In this document: piece after piece, positions 1-8,246 of the stretch
Numbering within the stretch: position 1 is the stretch's first letter
Layout of the letters: every line of letters starts with the position of its first letter
Source of the DNA: a virus
DNA: 36,378 nt
Virus record (IMG/VR): IMGVR_UViG_3300025941_000427
Coordinates: 1-36,378 of that record
Direction: 5' to 3' (one strand)
The notes under the pieces: model-generated
What the model was told of the DNA's origin: nothing
The model's input: only the letters and a program-made list of their open reading frames with translations
The model's database searches: none
Translations under genes and position numbers: made by a program

Positions 1-36
1 GGCGTTCATTTCGCCATGATTGTTAAACATATTCAT
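1..36 (-). CDS. Start of a gene cut by the left window edge
   Basis: The minus strand has an AGGAGA ribosome site (41-46) followed by ATG and 12 open codons (MNMFNNHGEMNA) that run off the window. A second in-frame ATG two codons later sits about 10 bases from the ribosome site and could be the true start. It lies just downstream of the beta-rich structural gene at 157-807, so it is probably another virion gene. The major capsid protein is missing from this window and could be this gene, but 12 residues cannot show that. Confidence 0.55.
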   Translation of the reverse strand, partial: MNMFNNHGEMNA

Positions 37-77
37 AATGTCTCCTAGTGGAATTTTTTGCCAGTCTTACCAGCGAC

Positions 78-99
78 ACACTCTCGTGTGATAGAGTGT
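78..99 (-). other. Hairpin between the last two structural genes
   Basis: A perfect 7-bp stem (ACACTCT/AGAGTGT) with an 8-base loop lies between the stop of the 157-807 gene and the start of the left-edge gene. It is not followed by a run of T on the minus strand, so it is not a standard intrinsic terminator. It could be an mRNA-processing or stabilising structure at the 3' end of the upstream transcript. A second, AT-only hairpin (145-160) sits right at the stop codon of that gene. Confidence 0.3.
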
Positions 100-156
100 T
101 CTATGAACGTTAATCCATAAAACACTTGAACTTTATTCAGTCAGCTAATTAATCAA

Positions 157-807
157 TTAGACTGGTGGGCTGAACCAGAAGGTTGCAAACGCAAACTGCT
201 TGGTAGTGGTGTTAAGAGCCTGTACCAAGTTGCTTGGAGTGGTTACCAAAGAACCGTTGGTCTCGAATCCAAGGAAACGAGCTACGGTGGTTCCAGTACC
301 AGCGGCTGGAGTCAAAAGACCAGCAGAGGTAAAGTTAAGAGCTGCACCGATACCTAGGGTAACGTTGGTTGGTTGAAGACCGGTAGTAGCGTTAGTGTCA
401 CATGCGTCAAGAGAGACGGCATATAGACCCTGCTTGTCCCAGCAAGTTACCTTGCCAGAGCCAGTTGCAGTGTGAGGTCCAAGGACCGCACCGCCAGTTA
501 CCTGTTGACCAACAGTTCCACCAACAACAGAACCGAATAGGGTTCCGTATCCAGTGATACCTTCATCGGCCAAGAACAATGGACGGTCGCTACCAGAAGT
601 AGCTAGAGTTACAACTGGACGGTGCTCAACAGAACCGGAGTTGTCGTATCCGTCACGGAATACATCATAAGCAGCCTTATCGGAGCTGGCGGCTGGGTAG
701 CCCTTGATAGTAACAACTTCACCACCCTTAAGTAGCAAGGATGCTGCATCATAACCGTCAAACTGACCTAATGGCTGAGTGCCTGGTTGCAATAGTTTTA
801 GAGACAT
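157..807 (-). CDS. Probable virion structural (decoration-like) protein
   Basis: This 216-residue protein is rich in Gly, Thr, Ala and Val, with almost no long charged helices, as expected for a beta-rich capsid-surface or tail component. It appears paralogous to the protein at 7512-8201: both have a GSG[KR]VT-x-W segment (residues 116-123 here), then a 'SAGLLTP' type turn (161-167), and both end in an aromatic C-terminus (FWFSPPV). The start is supported by AGGAAAA upstream. The gene has the longest leader (about 130 bases) among its neighbours, with two small hairpins, which may mean independent or enhanced expression. Its shape resembles phage head-decoration proteins, but I cannot assign it to a named family. 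It could instead be a small major capsid or tube protein. Confidence 0.6.
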   Translation of the reverse strand: MSLKLLQPGTQPLGQFDGYDAASLLLKGGEVVTIKGYPAASSDKAAYDVFRDGYDNSGSVEHRPVVTLATSGSDRPLFLADEGITGYGTLFGSVVGGTVGQQVTGGAVLGPHTATGSGKVTCWDKQGLYAVSLDACDTNATTGLQPTNVTLGIGAALNFTSAGLLTPAAGTGTTVARFLGFETNGSLVTTPSNLVQALNTTTKQFAFATFWFSPPV

Positions 808-937
808 TTTATTTTCCTATAATCTCAATATCACATTAACGTGATGTTGGTTACTTACACCTTAAACTTACAAAATCTAACAAACATATTCCCTTATTAC
901 CAGATTTTGGTAAAAAAGTGATTTAAATTCCATTTAA
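808..937 (-). other. 130-base leader with two short hairpins
   Basis: This gap separates the 938-2194 gene from the 157-807 gene. On the minus strand it holds TACCA/TGGTA (898-912) and, nearer the start codon, ATCAC/GTGAT (830-845), each a 5-bp stem. Neither has a downstream T-run, so neither is a clear terminator. No convincing -10/-35 pair is visible. The hairpin at 830-845 is placed as a 5' mRNA structure about 20 bases upstream of the start codon. Confidence 0.3.
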
Positions 938-2194
938 TTATGTTGGAATTCCATATTCTTTAAGAGCGTTATCCAAATCATCATCTGGTTTGTTGGAAAC
1001 CATTACATTTCCAGGGGTTTTGCTTCCTGGTGGAACTTGATAAGGAACGTTCTGATATTCAGAGCCAAAATCTTTATTAGCCTTGGATTGGGCCGCAATT
1101 AAATCACTTGAGGCTTTTTCTTCAATTGATTTCGCATCTTTAAGCATCTTAAGAATTTCCGCAACGGAAGATTTAAATGGAGAAATAGCCCTTACTACAT
1201 CTTCAAAATCATCTGCCAATAAAGAAGTCTTACCTCCAACTAAGTGAGTATCTTCAACAAGAGAAGTTAAAAATCCCTTATCTTTGGTATGACGAGTTTT
1301 ATAAGCAGTGGAACTGAAATTAGCTTCTACTTGATCCATGAAGCTAGACATATTATAAATCAAAGACTGTAAATTCTTATAAGCTGCAAGAACGGTCTGA
1401 GTTTTTGGTTGTTGAGCAATTTGCATCAATTCAGATGCGTCTCTTGGCTTTTCTAGCTCTCTAATGGCTCCCTGGCTGGCATCATAGGCCGTCATAAATG
1501 CATTTAATCTAGCCTTTAAACCTTGTACGTCTTGTTTAAGCTCTTGATCATATTCATGACCAACACCCCAAGAAACGCTGCTGGCTAAGAAGTCATCTAG
1601 TTCGCCCTTAAGTCTTTCAGCGTTCTGTTGCAAACCTTTATCAAGATTTGGTAAATGCTGATGAGCGTAAATAGCACCCAAAGCAACTGCCACAATGGCA
1701 ACTATGGCTAAAGGGCCGATGGCCTCTTTCTTTAGTTGGCCCTGATTAACTTGCTCTAAACAAGTATCAGCCAATACACGTAGCTCATCTTGATTCTTAT
1801 TATCAAGATCATTACCAATTCTAACAAGAGATAGAACTAATTCTTTTTCGGCATATTTGCGATGTGTAGATAGTCCATCTGGAGTCTTGTGAACGATATG
1901 TAAATTGATGTTTTGTCTCTCAATTTCGCTCTCAACAAGACCATTTAACTTATCATAGGAAGGAGATACCACTACGGAATTTGGGTGAGCAACTTCCATA
2001 ATGTTCTTTTTATATTCCATGCTCTTTGGAGCATCTGGTTTGACGCCGTACAACGCTTCAATAGCGGAGGCATCCAAGGAGTCAGCTCTACCAGTTTGTT
2101 CTAGCTTTTTCTTAGCTTCGCTAGAATCATTGGAGATCATGCCTTTTTCTTGGGCTATCTTGACAAAACTGTCGAAAATCTCACTTCTACTCAT
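938..2194 (-). CDS. Virion-block protein with one membrane-like segment
   Basis: This 418-residue protein is not recognised by function. The N-terminus (SFVKIAQEKGMI, 9-20) and a region at 67-108 (AHP motif, then a Gln-Asn-Ile segment and K-x-P-x-G-L) match the protein at 6294-7421, so the two share an N-terminal architecture. A hydrophobic stretch at about 159-177 (Ala/Val/Ile-rich) looks like a transmembrane or membrane-insertion segment. It is preceded by LKKEA, an example of the KxA motif seen throughout this block. The rest is helical and ends in an acidic tail. The segment could help DNA ejection across the membrane, but that is inference from its place in the block. Confidence 0.55.
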   Translation of the reverse strand: MSRSEIFDSFVKIAQEKGMISNDSSEAKKKLEQTGRADSLDASAIEALYGVKPDAPKSMEYKKNIMEVAHPNSVVVSPSYDKLNGLVESEIERQNINLHIVHKTPDGLSTHRKYAEKELVLSLVRIGNDLDNKNQDELRVLADTCLEQVNQGQLKKEAIGPLAIVAIVAVALGAIYAHQHLPNLDKGLQQNAERLKGELDDFLASSVSWGVGHEYDQELKQDVQGLKARLNAFMTAYDASQGAIRELEKPRDASELMQIAQQPKTQTVLAAYKNLQSLIYNMSSFMDQVEANFSSTAYKTRHTKDKGFLTSLVEDTHLVGGKTSLLADDFEDVVRAISPFKSSVAEILKMLKDAKSIEEKASSDLIAAQSKANKDFGSEYQNVPYQVPPGSKTPGNVMVSNKPDDDLDNALKEYGIPT

Positions 2195-2233
2195 TGTTTG
2201 CTCACCATAGATTAATTGTAATAATATGCCCGG

Positions 2234-3337
2234 TTATGCCACTTTTTCGGCTACGTCATCAATAAACATGTCCACAATCTGCTTTTTGGAAGTAAAATAT
2301 CTAGGGATTAAAACAATATTGTCTCCCTCTGATACTTTGTTATTTGAAACAATTCTACTCTTTATAACTTGAAAGGCTGGAGAAGATCGAATGAGAGCTT
2401 CTTTACCTTCTAGTCCAGAATATACTTCTTTAGCAAACATAACTAACATGGTCTCAATAGAAGACTCATTATTTGGAACAGCTTCTGCCCAAACACGATT
2501 TACATTTTTTTGTTCATTTCGGTAACTTGTATTAACTTTGAATTTAGTTTGTGTGGAAGTTGGGGCCGCTGGAGCGGTAGTTGGGGCTGCCGTATCACTA
2601 ACAGGCTTTCCTTTTTGAACTGTATTGTCCAATGCGTTTGGTCTATCCAAAAACTTATTGACCACATCACCAGCAACCATTAAACCTGCTGATGCAATAG
2701 CGATCTTAAATACCCATCCCAATACTTTACCTAATAGGTTAGCGGTTGCACCCTTACGACTACTGAACATTGAAAAGAAAGGAGATGCAGCTTCTTTTGT
2801 AAAACTCATGCTGTCTTTTTCAAATTCAATCATTGCTAGTTTAAGAAGCTTCGCATCACGAAATAATTGTCTGCTTGATTTCTTCTGCTCTAGCATTTGG
2901 GCGGCTTTCTCAGCTTCATCTTCAGTTGGTGCTTTATTATGCTCCTGAACAGATGATGCAACCATTCCATCAACTTCTGATGAGGAAACTTGTTTCCCAC
3001 CACTTAGCGCTGACTTTAATTTATCCCAAATAGACTGAAGAATACTACCAACATCAATATGGAATATTCTCATAGCTAAACCAAAAAGTATTCCAAGCCA
3101 ACCCAAGCCCATTGCACGAAAGGCAATGGAAATGGCGCCTGGAGCTAATAGATTTAATAAGCTACCAGTTTTGTCTTCCGGATTAATGTTGTTGCCAACA
3201 TACCCTTTAACTTTATCAATCAGTGATGAAATAGCACTACCCGCTTGAGCAGTTTTAGACAAACCCTCATCGGATAATAGTGTTTCCACTATCATAGTAT
3301 CAACTATAAAACTAATTTCACTGTTGGTGTGGGTCAT
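2234..3337 (-). CDS. Virion-block protein with two hydrophobic segments
   Basis: This 367-residue protein has no firm family. Its ATG overlaps the stop codon of the upstream gene (ATGA), which implies translational coupling and fixes the start. LSKTAQ lies at 26-31. Hydrophobic segments at about 63-92 and 201-223 are long enough to insert into a membrane. A Thr/Ala/Pro linker (about 247-264) leads to a C-terminal domain ending in a 'GDNIVLIPRYF' segment that is faintly LysM-like. Two membrane segments in a late virion gene suggest an ejection or pore protein, or a membrane-anchored assembly factor. Confidence is high that it is a gene and low on role. Confidence 0.55.
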   Translation of the reverse strand: MTHTNSEISFIVDTMIVETLLSDEGLSKTAQAGSAISSLIDKVKGYVGNNINPEDKTGSLLNLLAPGAISIAFRAMGLGWLGILFGLAMRIFHIDVGSILQSIWDKLKSALSGGKQVSSSEVDGMVASSVQEHNKAPTEDEAEKAAQMLEQKKSSRQLFRDAKLLKLAMIEFEKDSMSFTKEAASPFFSMFSSRKGATANLLGKVLGWVFKIAIASAGLMVAGDVVNKFLDRPNALDNTVQKGKPVSDTAAPTTAPAAPTSTQTKFKVNTSYRNEQKNVNRVWAEAVPNNESSIETMLVMFAKEVYSGLEGKEALIRSSPAFQVIKSRIVSNNKVSEGDNIVLIPRYFTSKKQIVDMFIDDVAEKVA

Positions 3338-4941
3338 CTTTTAAACCTAATAACCTCATTGGAACGATCTTGTAAATCGTCCAATTTTCTCATATTATCT
3401 TTGGCAATAGTAGCTTGATTACTAATAACTGCCATTTCTTGGCTATTGAAGTTTGCTTTTTCAGAAGTTGCATCGCGAGAGATGGCATATGTCTGATAGA
3501 ACAATAGAATAGTAGCTTCGGTAATTTGTACAATCTTCTTTAGTGTATCAAGAAAGGTGACATATTGACGAGGCGGATCTTTTAGCCAGGTGGTAATTCC
3601 CTCTGGTCCAACTAGTAATCCAAAATTAACCTTAGACATTTTCAAATAATCTGAGTTAATTAATCCAATTTCTTGAACTACAGCAGTTGCAGAGCTTTGG
3701 ACTTGAGCGGCCTGTGGGCTCTTAGCATTTCGTGTAAGGGCCTTGTAAGCTTCAAAGAACTGAAGGATTCTATTCAAATCAACAGCTTCCAAAGTTAGAG
3801 GCATTGCTCTGATAACAGGATCCAACATTTCTGGTGTAACCTGTCCGCCCTGACCTGGTTGTCCTCCTGGTTGCTGACCTGGCTGAGCGCCTGGTTGAGT
3901 AGTTCCAGGAGTGACAACAGCGCAAGGCTTTCCATTAGCTCCAGTTAACTTGCTACCATATTCTTGAACAATTTTTAGATATTTAGCTGCTAGTTTGCTG
4001 TAATTAGCCTTTTGCTTATCAGCGGCGGCTCCATATTGAGCTAACCATTGTGCTCTACGATACAGTACATTAACAGCAACACATGGGGCATCGCTATCAG
4101 CTTGCGTGGCGCTAATAGTAGTTGCTGGTTTCTTATCTACGGCTGGTAATACTACCTTCATATTGCTTAGCCAGGCCATAAATGCGCCAGAATCTGCAAT
4201 GTCACTTGCTAGTAATTTGCGAGTAGCCCTATCAAAATGTGGGAATCCTCTAGTTCCTTCGAAGATGTCGCCTTCACCAAGAGTGTCACTCATAAATCCG
4301 TCTACAACATCCTTTGGATCAAATTCGGCCTTTTGTTCTGGCTTGGATACGGCATCAACAGGTGGGCGCTGAGCAGTTACTAAATAACCATTTAGCTCAC
4401 CAATCATTTTGCTCAACATCAATTTGGTAGCATTACTCTTTTCGTTATCTCTCAAATACACCAAGTATTCGGTCAGTGCTTTAACGTTAGCAACGGCTGG
4501 TACCTTAATTGGACGGCGAGTTATTTCTTCTCTTGATCTATCGCTACGCATAGATTCGAAATCCCAAATATCTGGGTCATCTGCTTGCGTTGGATGTGCT
4601 TCGTCTGGGGACCAGGCAAATCTTTTACCTTCCCAAGTAAACTTTTTAGCAGCGCACCACAAAATGAAGTCGCCAAGAGTTCTTAAATTCTCTGGAGTGG
4701 CAGTTAGATTGTTTGGATCGGCACCCTGCTCAAGACCTAAAGGGTTTCCTTTGGCGGGAGCATCGGCAGTGTTGTATTGTCTTTGTAGATTTGTAACTAA
4801 AGCATGAGCCGCATGATAAGTAAGAAAATCTGTAGGCGGAACGGTGCTCTTGGCTGCGTTCTGGGCCTCTTTAACTAAAGAGGTAGCGCCAGACACCAAA
4901 AGATCTTTTAGTAATTTTTTATCGTCATAGATGAAACTCAT
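3334..4941 (-). CDS. Large virion-block protein with Gly/Pro/Gln linker
   Basis: This 535-residue protein has an unknown function. The N-terminus carries LVKEAQ (22-27). Residues about 346-364 form a low-complexity PGQ-rich linker separating an N-terminal mixed domain from a C-terminal all-helical domain. The segment PDIWDFESM (123-131) weakly resembles PDGVWDFRTQ in the neighbouring 4953-6293 protein, so these two may be distant relatives. Its stop overlaps the start of the next gene by four bases. It is probably a virion or internal head protein from its context and the shared N-terminal motif. Confidence 0.5.
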   Translation of the reverse strand: MSFIYDDKKLLKDLLVSGATSLVKEAQNAAKSTVPPTDFLTYHAAHALVTNLQRQYNTADAPAKGNPLGLEQGADPNNLTATPENLRTLGDFILWCAAKKFTWEGKRFAWSPDEAHPTQADDPDIWDFESMRSDRSREEITRRPIKVPAVANVKALTEYLVYLRDNEKSNATKLMLSKMIGELNGYLVTAQRPPVDAVSKPEQKAEFDPKDVVDGFMSDTLGEGDIFEGTRGFPHFDRATRKLLASDIADSGAFMAWLSNMKVVLPAVDKKPATTISATQADSDAPCVAVNVLYRRAQWLAQYGAAADKQKANYSKLAAKYLKIVQEYGSKLTGANGKPCAVVTPGTTQPGAQPGQQPGGQPGQGGQVTPEMLDPVIRAMPLTLEAVDLNRILQFFEAYKALTRNAKSPQAAQVQSSATAVVQEIGLINSDYLKMSKVNFGLLVGPEGITTWLKDPPRQYVTFLDTLKKIVQITEATILLFYQTYAISRDATSEKANFNSQEMAVISNQATIAKDNMRKLDDLQDRSNEVIRFKR

Positions 4942-4952
4942 TATTTAGTTCC

Positions 4953-6293
4953 TTATGCTGTAGCATTGCCTCTAGAATTTGTGTTCAATACAGGTGTACT
5001 CATATCCGTTTTAGGCTTTGGTGGTACTGGAAGCGGCTCATTAGCTAAAGTATTCTTGATATGTGTAGCTAATCCTGAAAGAACTTTAGCTATAATATCT
5101 GGATTCTTTATATCATTTTCATCATACTTAAGAGACTGCATCATAAACTGCCTAAAAGAAGCTTGGTCTTTAAAATTTGCCAATGAAAGCTGAGGAAAAG
5201 TATATGTTGCATTAGGGCTGCTTCCTTTATATGGAAGCGTTACATTGAATAAATTAGCTGCACCTAAATTGTTCATTACTGACTTATATTCTGGTTTGAT
5301 TTGTCCGGGATCTTCTCCGCCCAATTTAGCCGTAATCATTGGTGATTGCTTGGAAATAGCAGCCTTATAAGCAGGATGATTAAGAACATACTTATAGAAA
5401 TACTGATAAAAATATGATAGCTTATCAACTATCTCAGTGATTACTTCGGCACTCTTACCCAGTTCTGCTTGAGATACTTTACTTAAAAACACATTGGATT
5501 TGGATGTTGCTGGATATTCTTTTACCTTAGGGATAACGCTAGCAAATCTTGCTAAATCCTTAGCCGTAAAAGTATGGCTAGCTTTTTGTGCAACCGTTCC
5601 CATAAAGGTAGTAATTTGCACCAACGCATCAGCTAGGGCATATGTATCCATGACTGCATTTTGAGTTCTAAAATCCCAAACACCATCCGGAATTTTCTCT
5701 CCTGGTTTTGGAGAACCAATTCTTCGAAGGCCATCTAAAACATTATCCATCTCAATATTATCAGTTGGTTTTTTATCAGCCCTATCCACAGCGTCTGGGT
5801 TTGGATCAAATTCTACTCCATGAATAGAAGAGCCATTCGTATACTGTTCGGCAATAAAGTCATTAAAATCTTTTCTAGGATCGTTCTCTACTAGAACTTC
5901 TTTGGTGACGGTCTTCTTAGGATTTTTCGGATCTGGAGCCTGGGTAAATTTAGTCTTGTAATCAACTGCAACTTTAGCAAAATTCTGAATTGACTTTTGC
6001 ATTTCCTTAATTGCTGGTGCTGCACTTGGAGCAACAGCATGACCACCGCCACCACCACCAGTATTCTGGCGTTGTTGGGCAGGTGCTGTTCCACCTAGCA
6101 TATTTTCTGCTCCACCATAATCGGCCTTTGGAGCTGGTTGATTTGCGCCACCAGTATTATTGGCGGGTGCCTTAACCGGTTGAACGGTCGCAGGACCAGT
6201 AGCACCAGGTGTAGCCTTAGCTTTACCTAGTTGTGCAAACTGAGCCTCTTTTTTTATTTCAGCTACAAGCTTTTTAAGTCTCTCATTACTCAT
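4953..6293 (-). CDS. Virion-block protein with Gly-rich N-terminal linker
   Basis: The protein has 446 residues. An N-terminal helix ends in IKKEAQ (13-18), followed by an Ala/Pro/Gly/Asn-rich linker to about residue 93 that includes a run of seven Gly. A long helical domain follows. DG-x-WDFRT-x-NAV (203-213) has the look of the end of a peptidoglycan-binding-1 repeat (usual form DGxWGxxTxxAV), but the rest of that fold is not evident. ATG follows directly on the stop codon of the upstream gene (TAAATG). Most likely a virion component. A cell-wall-binding role is only a possibility. Confidence 0.5.
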   Translation of the reverse strand: MSNERLKKLVAEIKKEAQFAQLGKAKATPGATGPATVQPVKAPANNTGGANQPAPKADYGGAENMLGGTAPAQQRQNTGGGGGGHAVAPSAAPAIKEMQKSIQNFAKVAVDYKTKFTQAPDPKNPKKTVTKEVLVENDPRKDFNDFIAEQYTNGSSIHGVEFDPNPDAVDRADKKPTDNIEMDNVLDGLRRIGSPKPGEKIPDGVWDFRTQNAVMDTYALADALVQITTFMGTVAQKASHTFTAKDLARFASVIPKVKEYPATSKSNVFLSKVSQAELGKSAEVITEIVDKLSYFYQYFYKYVLNHPAYKAAISKQSPMITAKLGGEDPGQIKPEYKSVMNNLGAANLFNVTLPYKGSSPNATYTFPQLSLANFKDQASFRQFMMQSLKYDENDIKNPDIIAKVLSGLATHIKNTLANEPLPVPPKPKTDMSTPVLNTNSRGNATA

Positions 6294-7421
6294 TTAAGCC
6301 CCTGCATTTCCGCCTAGAGCGCTTCTGATTTCACTAAATAATGAATTAGCTTTATTTTTAACACTTTGCATGTAAGGTTCATCAAAATCAAATCCCGGAG
6401 AAAACTTATCATAAATTAAGTTTCCCAAACCTCGCTTCATATTATTGAGTGAGCTAAGAATTTCTGTGAACGAATTTGCTTTTCCAATAGCTGACTTTCC
6501 AAGATGTCCTGTCTTAAAGTTTCCACCAACCTCAGAAAAAGTAACTTTGCTTTGTTCAATATCATCAACATTCTTTAATCTTTGTAACTCTAAAGCTCTT
6601 GCTTTATCAAAAGCAGATTTACATGCTTGCATATACTCACTTACGAAAGTAACTAAATATTCCTTACCGGTTTTAACGGCTGGTGCTACTTCTTTAGGAA
6701 ATCTATCATCTGATGCTAGTTGAGCAAGTTGATCCAATAAAGTTACTACTTTACCAAGTGGTCCAATAGCTCCACCCAAAGTTTCACTGATGTATCTTGC
6801 ATTTGCTCTGTTACCATCACTCCAAGGTGGGTTAGAAATTAACTTCATCTCAAGAGGATCTGTTTTAGGAGCTGGTCCCAAATCAAGTTTGAAAGGAAGT
6901 GTTGGCCCGTAGTTTGGACGAGGCTTAGGATCAGGATAAGGTTTCCAATCTTGTCCTAAAACCATTTTCACCGCATTAACAATTTCAGCAGAAGAGGCAA
7001 GTTTACCGGTTGGCATCTTGTCAATCATTTTGATATTTTGAAGATGTTGGTCTAGAATGGTTTCAAACACAGCTTCATCGGCATCTACGCCTTCAAGCTT
7101 GTGACTTCCCTTTGGGTGAGCCTCCTCAACCAAGTCTTCGCCCTTTTCTTTGGAAGTTTGATAAAGGGTATCGGCCTGCTTAAAGGCCATAAATTTGGTT
7201 TCAACTTCATCAGCATACTTGTCAAATCCGGCCTCTCTAAGGCCGACAGAAAGCTTAATAAGATTAGCCGTAAGCGTAGATGAAGGGGTTAGATCGGCCT
7301 TCTTAGTAATAGAGGCAGTCTTAACAAGGTCTTGTTCCTTTACAAGGCCCTTTTCCCTTGCAACCTTCTCTAAAGAGCGCATCACAGCGGAATCTTGAAA
7401 TTTTACATGCTTAAAAGTCAT
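6294..7421 (-). CDS. Virion-block protein related to the 938-2194 product
   Basis: I place the start at ATG 7421 (375 residues), not at the upstream TTG, because GAGG sits 6 bases before this ATG and overlaps the TTG reading. SLEKVAREKGLV (16-27), EEAHPKGS (99-106) and the Gln/Asn-Ile...DKMPTGKL region (about 125-141) match equivalent blocks in the 938-2194 protein. LVKTAS lies at 32-37. A helical hairpin with REAGFDKYADE (about 62-72) matches the hairpin motif seen in several neighbours. The remainder is helical, with a Pro-rich stretch in the middle. Function unknown; presumably an internal or structural virion protein. Confidence 0.55.
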   Translation of the reverse strand: MTFKHVKFQDSAVMRSLEKVAREKGLVKEQDLVKTASITKKADLTPSSTLTANLIKLSVGLREAGFDKYADEVETKFMAFKQADTLYQTSKEKGEDLVEEAHPKGSHKLEGVDADEAVFETILDQHLQNIKMIDKMPTGKLASSAEIVNAVKMVLGQDWKPYPDPKPRPNYGPTLPFKLDLGPAPKTDPLEMKLISNPPWSDGNRANARYISETLGGAIGPLGKVVTLLDQLAQLASDDRFPKEVAPAVKTGKEYLVTFVSEYMQACKSAFDKARALELQRLKNVDDIEQSKVTFSEVGGNFKTGHLGKSAIGKANSFTEILSSLNNMKRGLGNLIYDKFSPGFDFDEPYMQSVKNKANSLFSEIRSALGGNAGA

Positions 7422-7445
7422 AAGTAGCCTCAATAGGTGGATTTA

Positions 7446-7470
7446 TTCTATAATATGCGAGATTATAGAA
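7446..7470 (-). promoter_or_regulatory. Perfect 9-bp palindrome containing TATAAT
   Basis: TTCTATAAT and ATTATAGAA flank a 7-base spacer in the 90-base gap upstream of the 6294-7421 gene. On the minus strand TATAAT (7462-7467) could be a -10 box about 41 bases before the start codon, although no good -35 is visible. The symmetry could equally be an operator or an mRNA hairpin. There is no T-run after it, so a terminator is unlikely. Confidence 0.35.
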
Positions 7471-7511
7471 AGCTTCTACTAAATAAAAGAATATGCAGCT
7501 AAATTACTGCC

Positions 7512-8201
7512 TTAGAACCACAAAGCTTCAATCATTGGGTTCATTGGCGTTGGTGGGGCTGTAACCATCGCTACAGCAGGATGAACGCTGCTTGGTCTTC
7601 TAGTAGTCAAGAAGCCCGTCTCACTAACGTATAAATTAGCACGGACTGGGTATTGCTGGTTTGTTTCATACTGGTCGGTTTGAAAAAACATTCTATTAAA
7701 CCAAACAGTTACTCTACCAGAACCCTGAGTGCTATCATCACCGGGAATATTAGCTACTTGATAAGTATAATTTACAATTGCTCTAATAGCATTGGGCGAG
7801 CCAGATCCTGTTAAATCGAAATTTAATGGAGTACCAGCTATGAATGTAATTACACCATTAACAGGATTCAAAACAACGTTGACAGTGGATGTAAAGCTGC
7901 TTTTTACTATATTAGGTTTTTTTAATTCCGCTTTAATATCAATGGGAGTCACTATGCTTCCACCGGGGCCTGGGACACCAACAGCAGGAACAATAACAAC
8001 TTCATTCCAAGAAACGTTGGTAAATGCTTTAGTTTTAATATCGTCAATAATACCAATGGGGGCAGTTCCGTTACTAACGGTAGCCATTACTTGATTACCA
8101 ATAACAGTTAATTCAGCGATTTGACCCGGCTGAAATTCAGCGGAGGGATCGACTATAAAATTGGATGGAAGTGTATTACCTACTTGTACTAATCTTAGCA
8201 T
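7512..8201 (-). CDS. Probable virion structural protein, paralogue of 157-807
   Basis: The protein has 229 residues and is beta-rich, with many Val, Thr, Asn, Pro and Gly and few charges. GSGRVTVW (160-167), a DQYETN segment and SETGFLTT (193-200) align with the 157-807 protein, and both end in an aromatic residue. The pattern of a Val-rich strand, then 'Y-V-x-x-x-G-x-L-T', is common in phage capsid decoration and related structural proteins. AAAAGG precedes the ATG at good spacing. It is placed after the protease/scaffold region, where head surface proteins often lie. Which virion part it forms is not shown. Confidence 0.6.
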   Translation of the reverse strand: MLRLVQVGNTLPSNFIVDPSAEFQPGQIAELTVIGNQVMATVSNGTAPIGIIDDIKTKAFTNVSWNEVVIVPAVGVPGPGGSIVTPIDIKAELKKPNIVKSSFTSTVNVVLNPVNGVITFIAGTPLNFDLTGSGSPNAIRAIVNYTYQVANIPGDDSTQGSGRVTVWFNRMFFQTDQYETNQQYPVRANLYVSETGFLTTRRPSSVHPAVAMVTAPPTPMNPMIEALWF

Positions 8202-8246
8202 GAGAATCCTTTTCTACGTATACCGCTCTCATACCTATATAACAGA

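Noticed and set aside
78-99. The 7-bp hairpin as an intrinsic terminator
   Set aside because: No T-run follows on the minus strand, and the next gene starts 40 bases later with its own ribosome site.
5660-5690. Peptidoglycan-binding domain in the 4953-6293 protein
   Set aside because: Only the DGVWDFRTQNAV end resembles PG_binding_1. The preceding helices and Leu-Gly pattern are not clear enough to call the domain.
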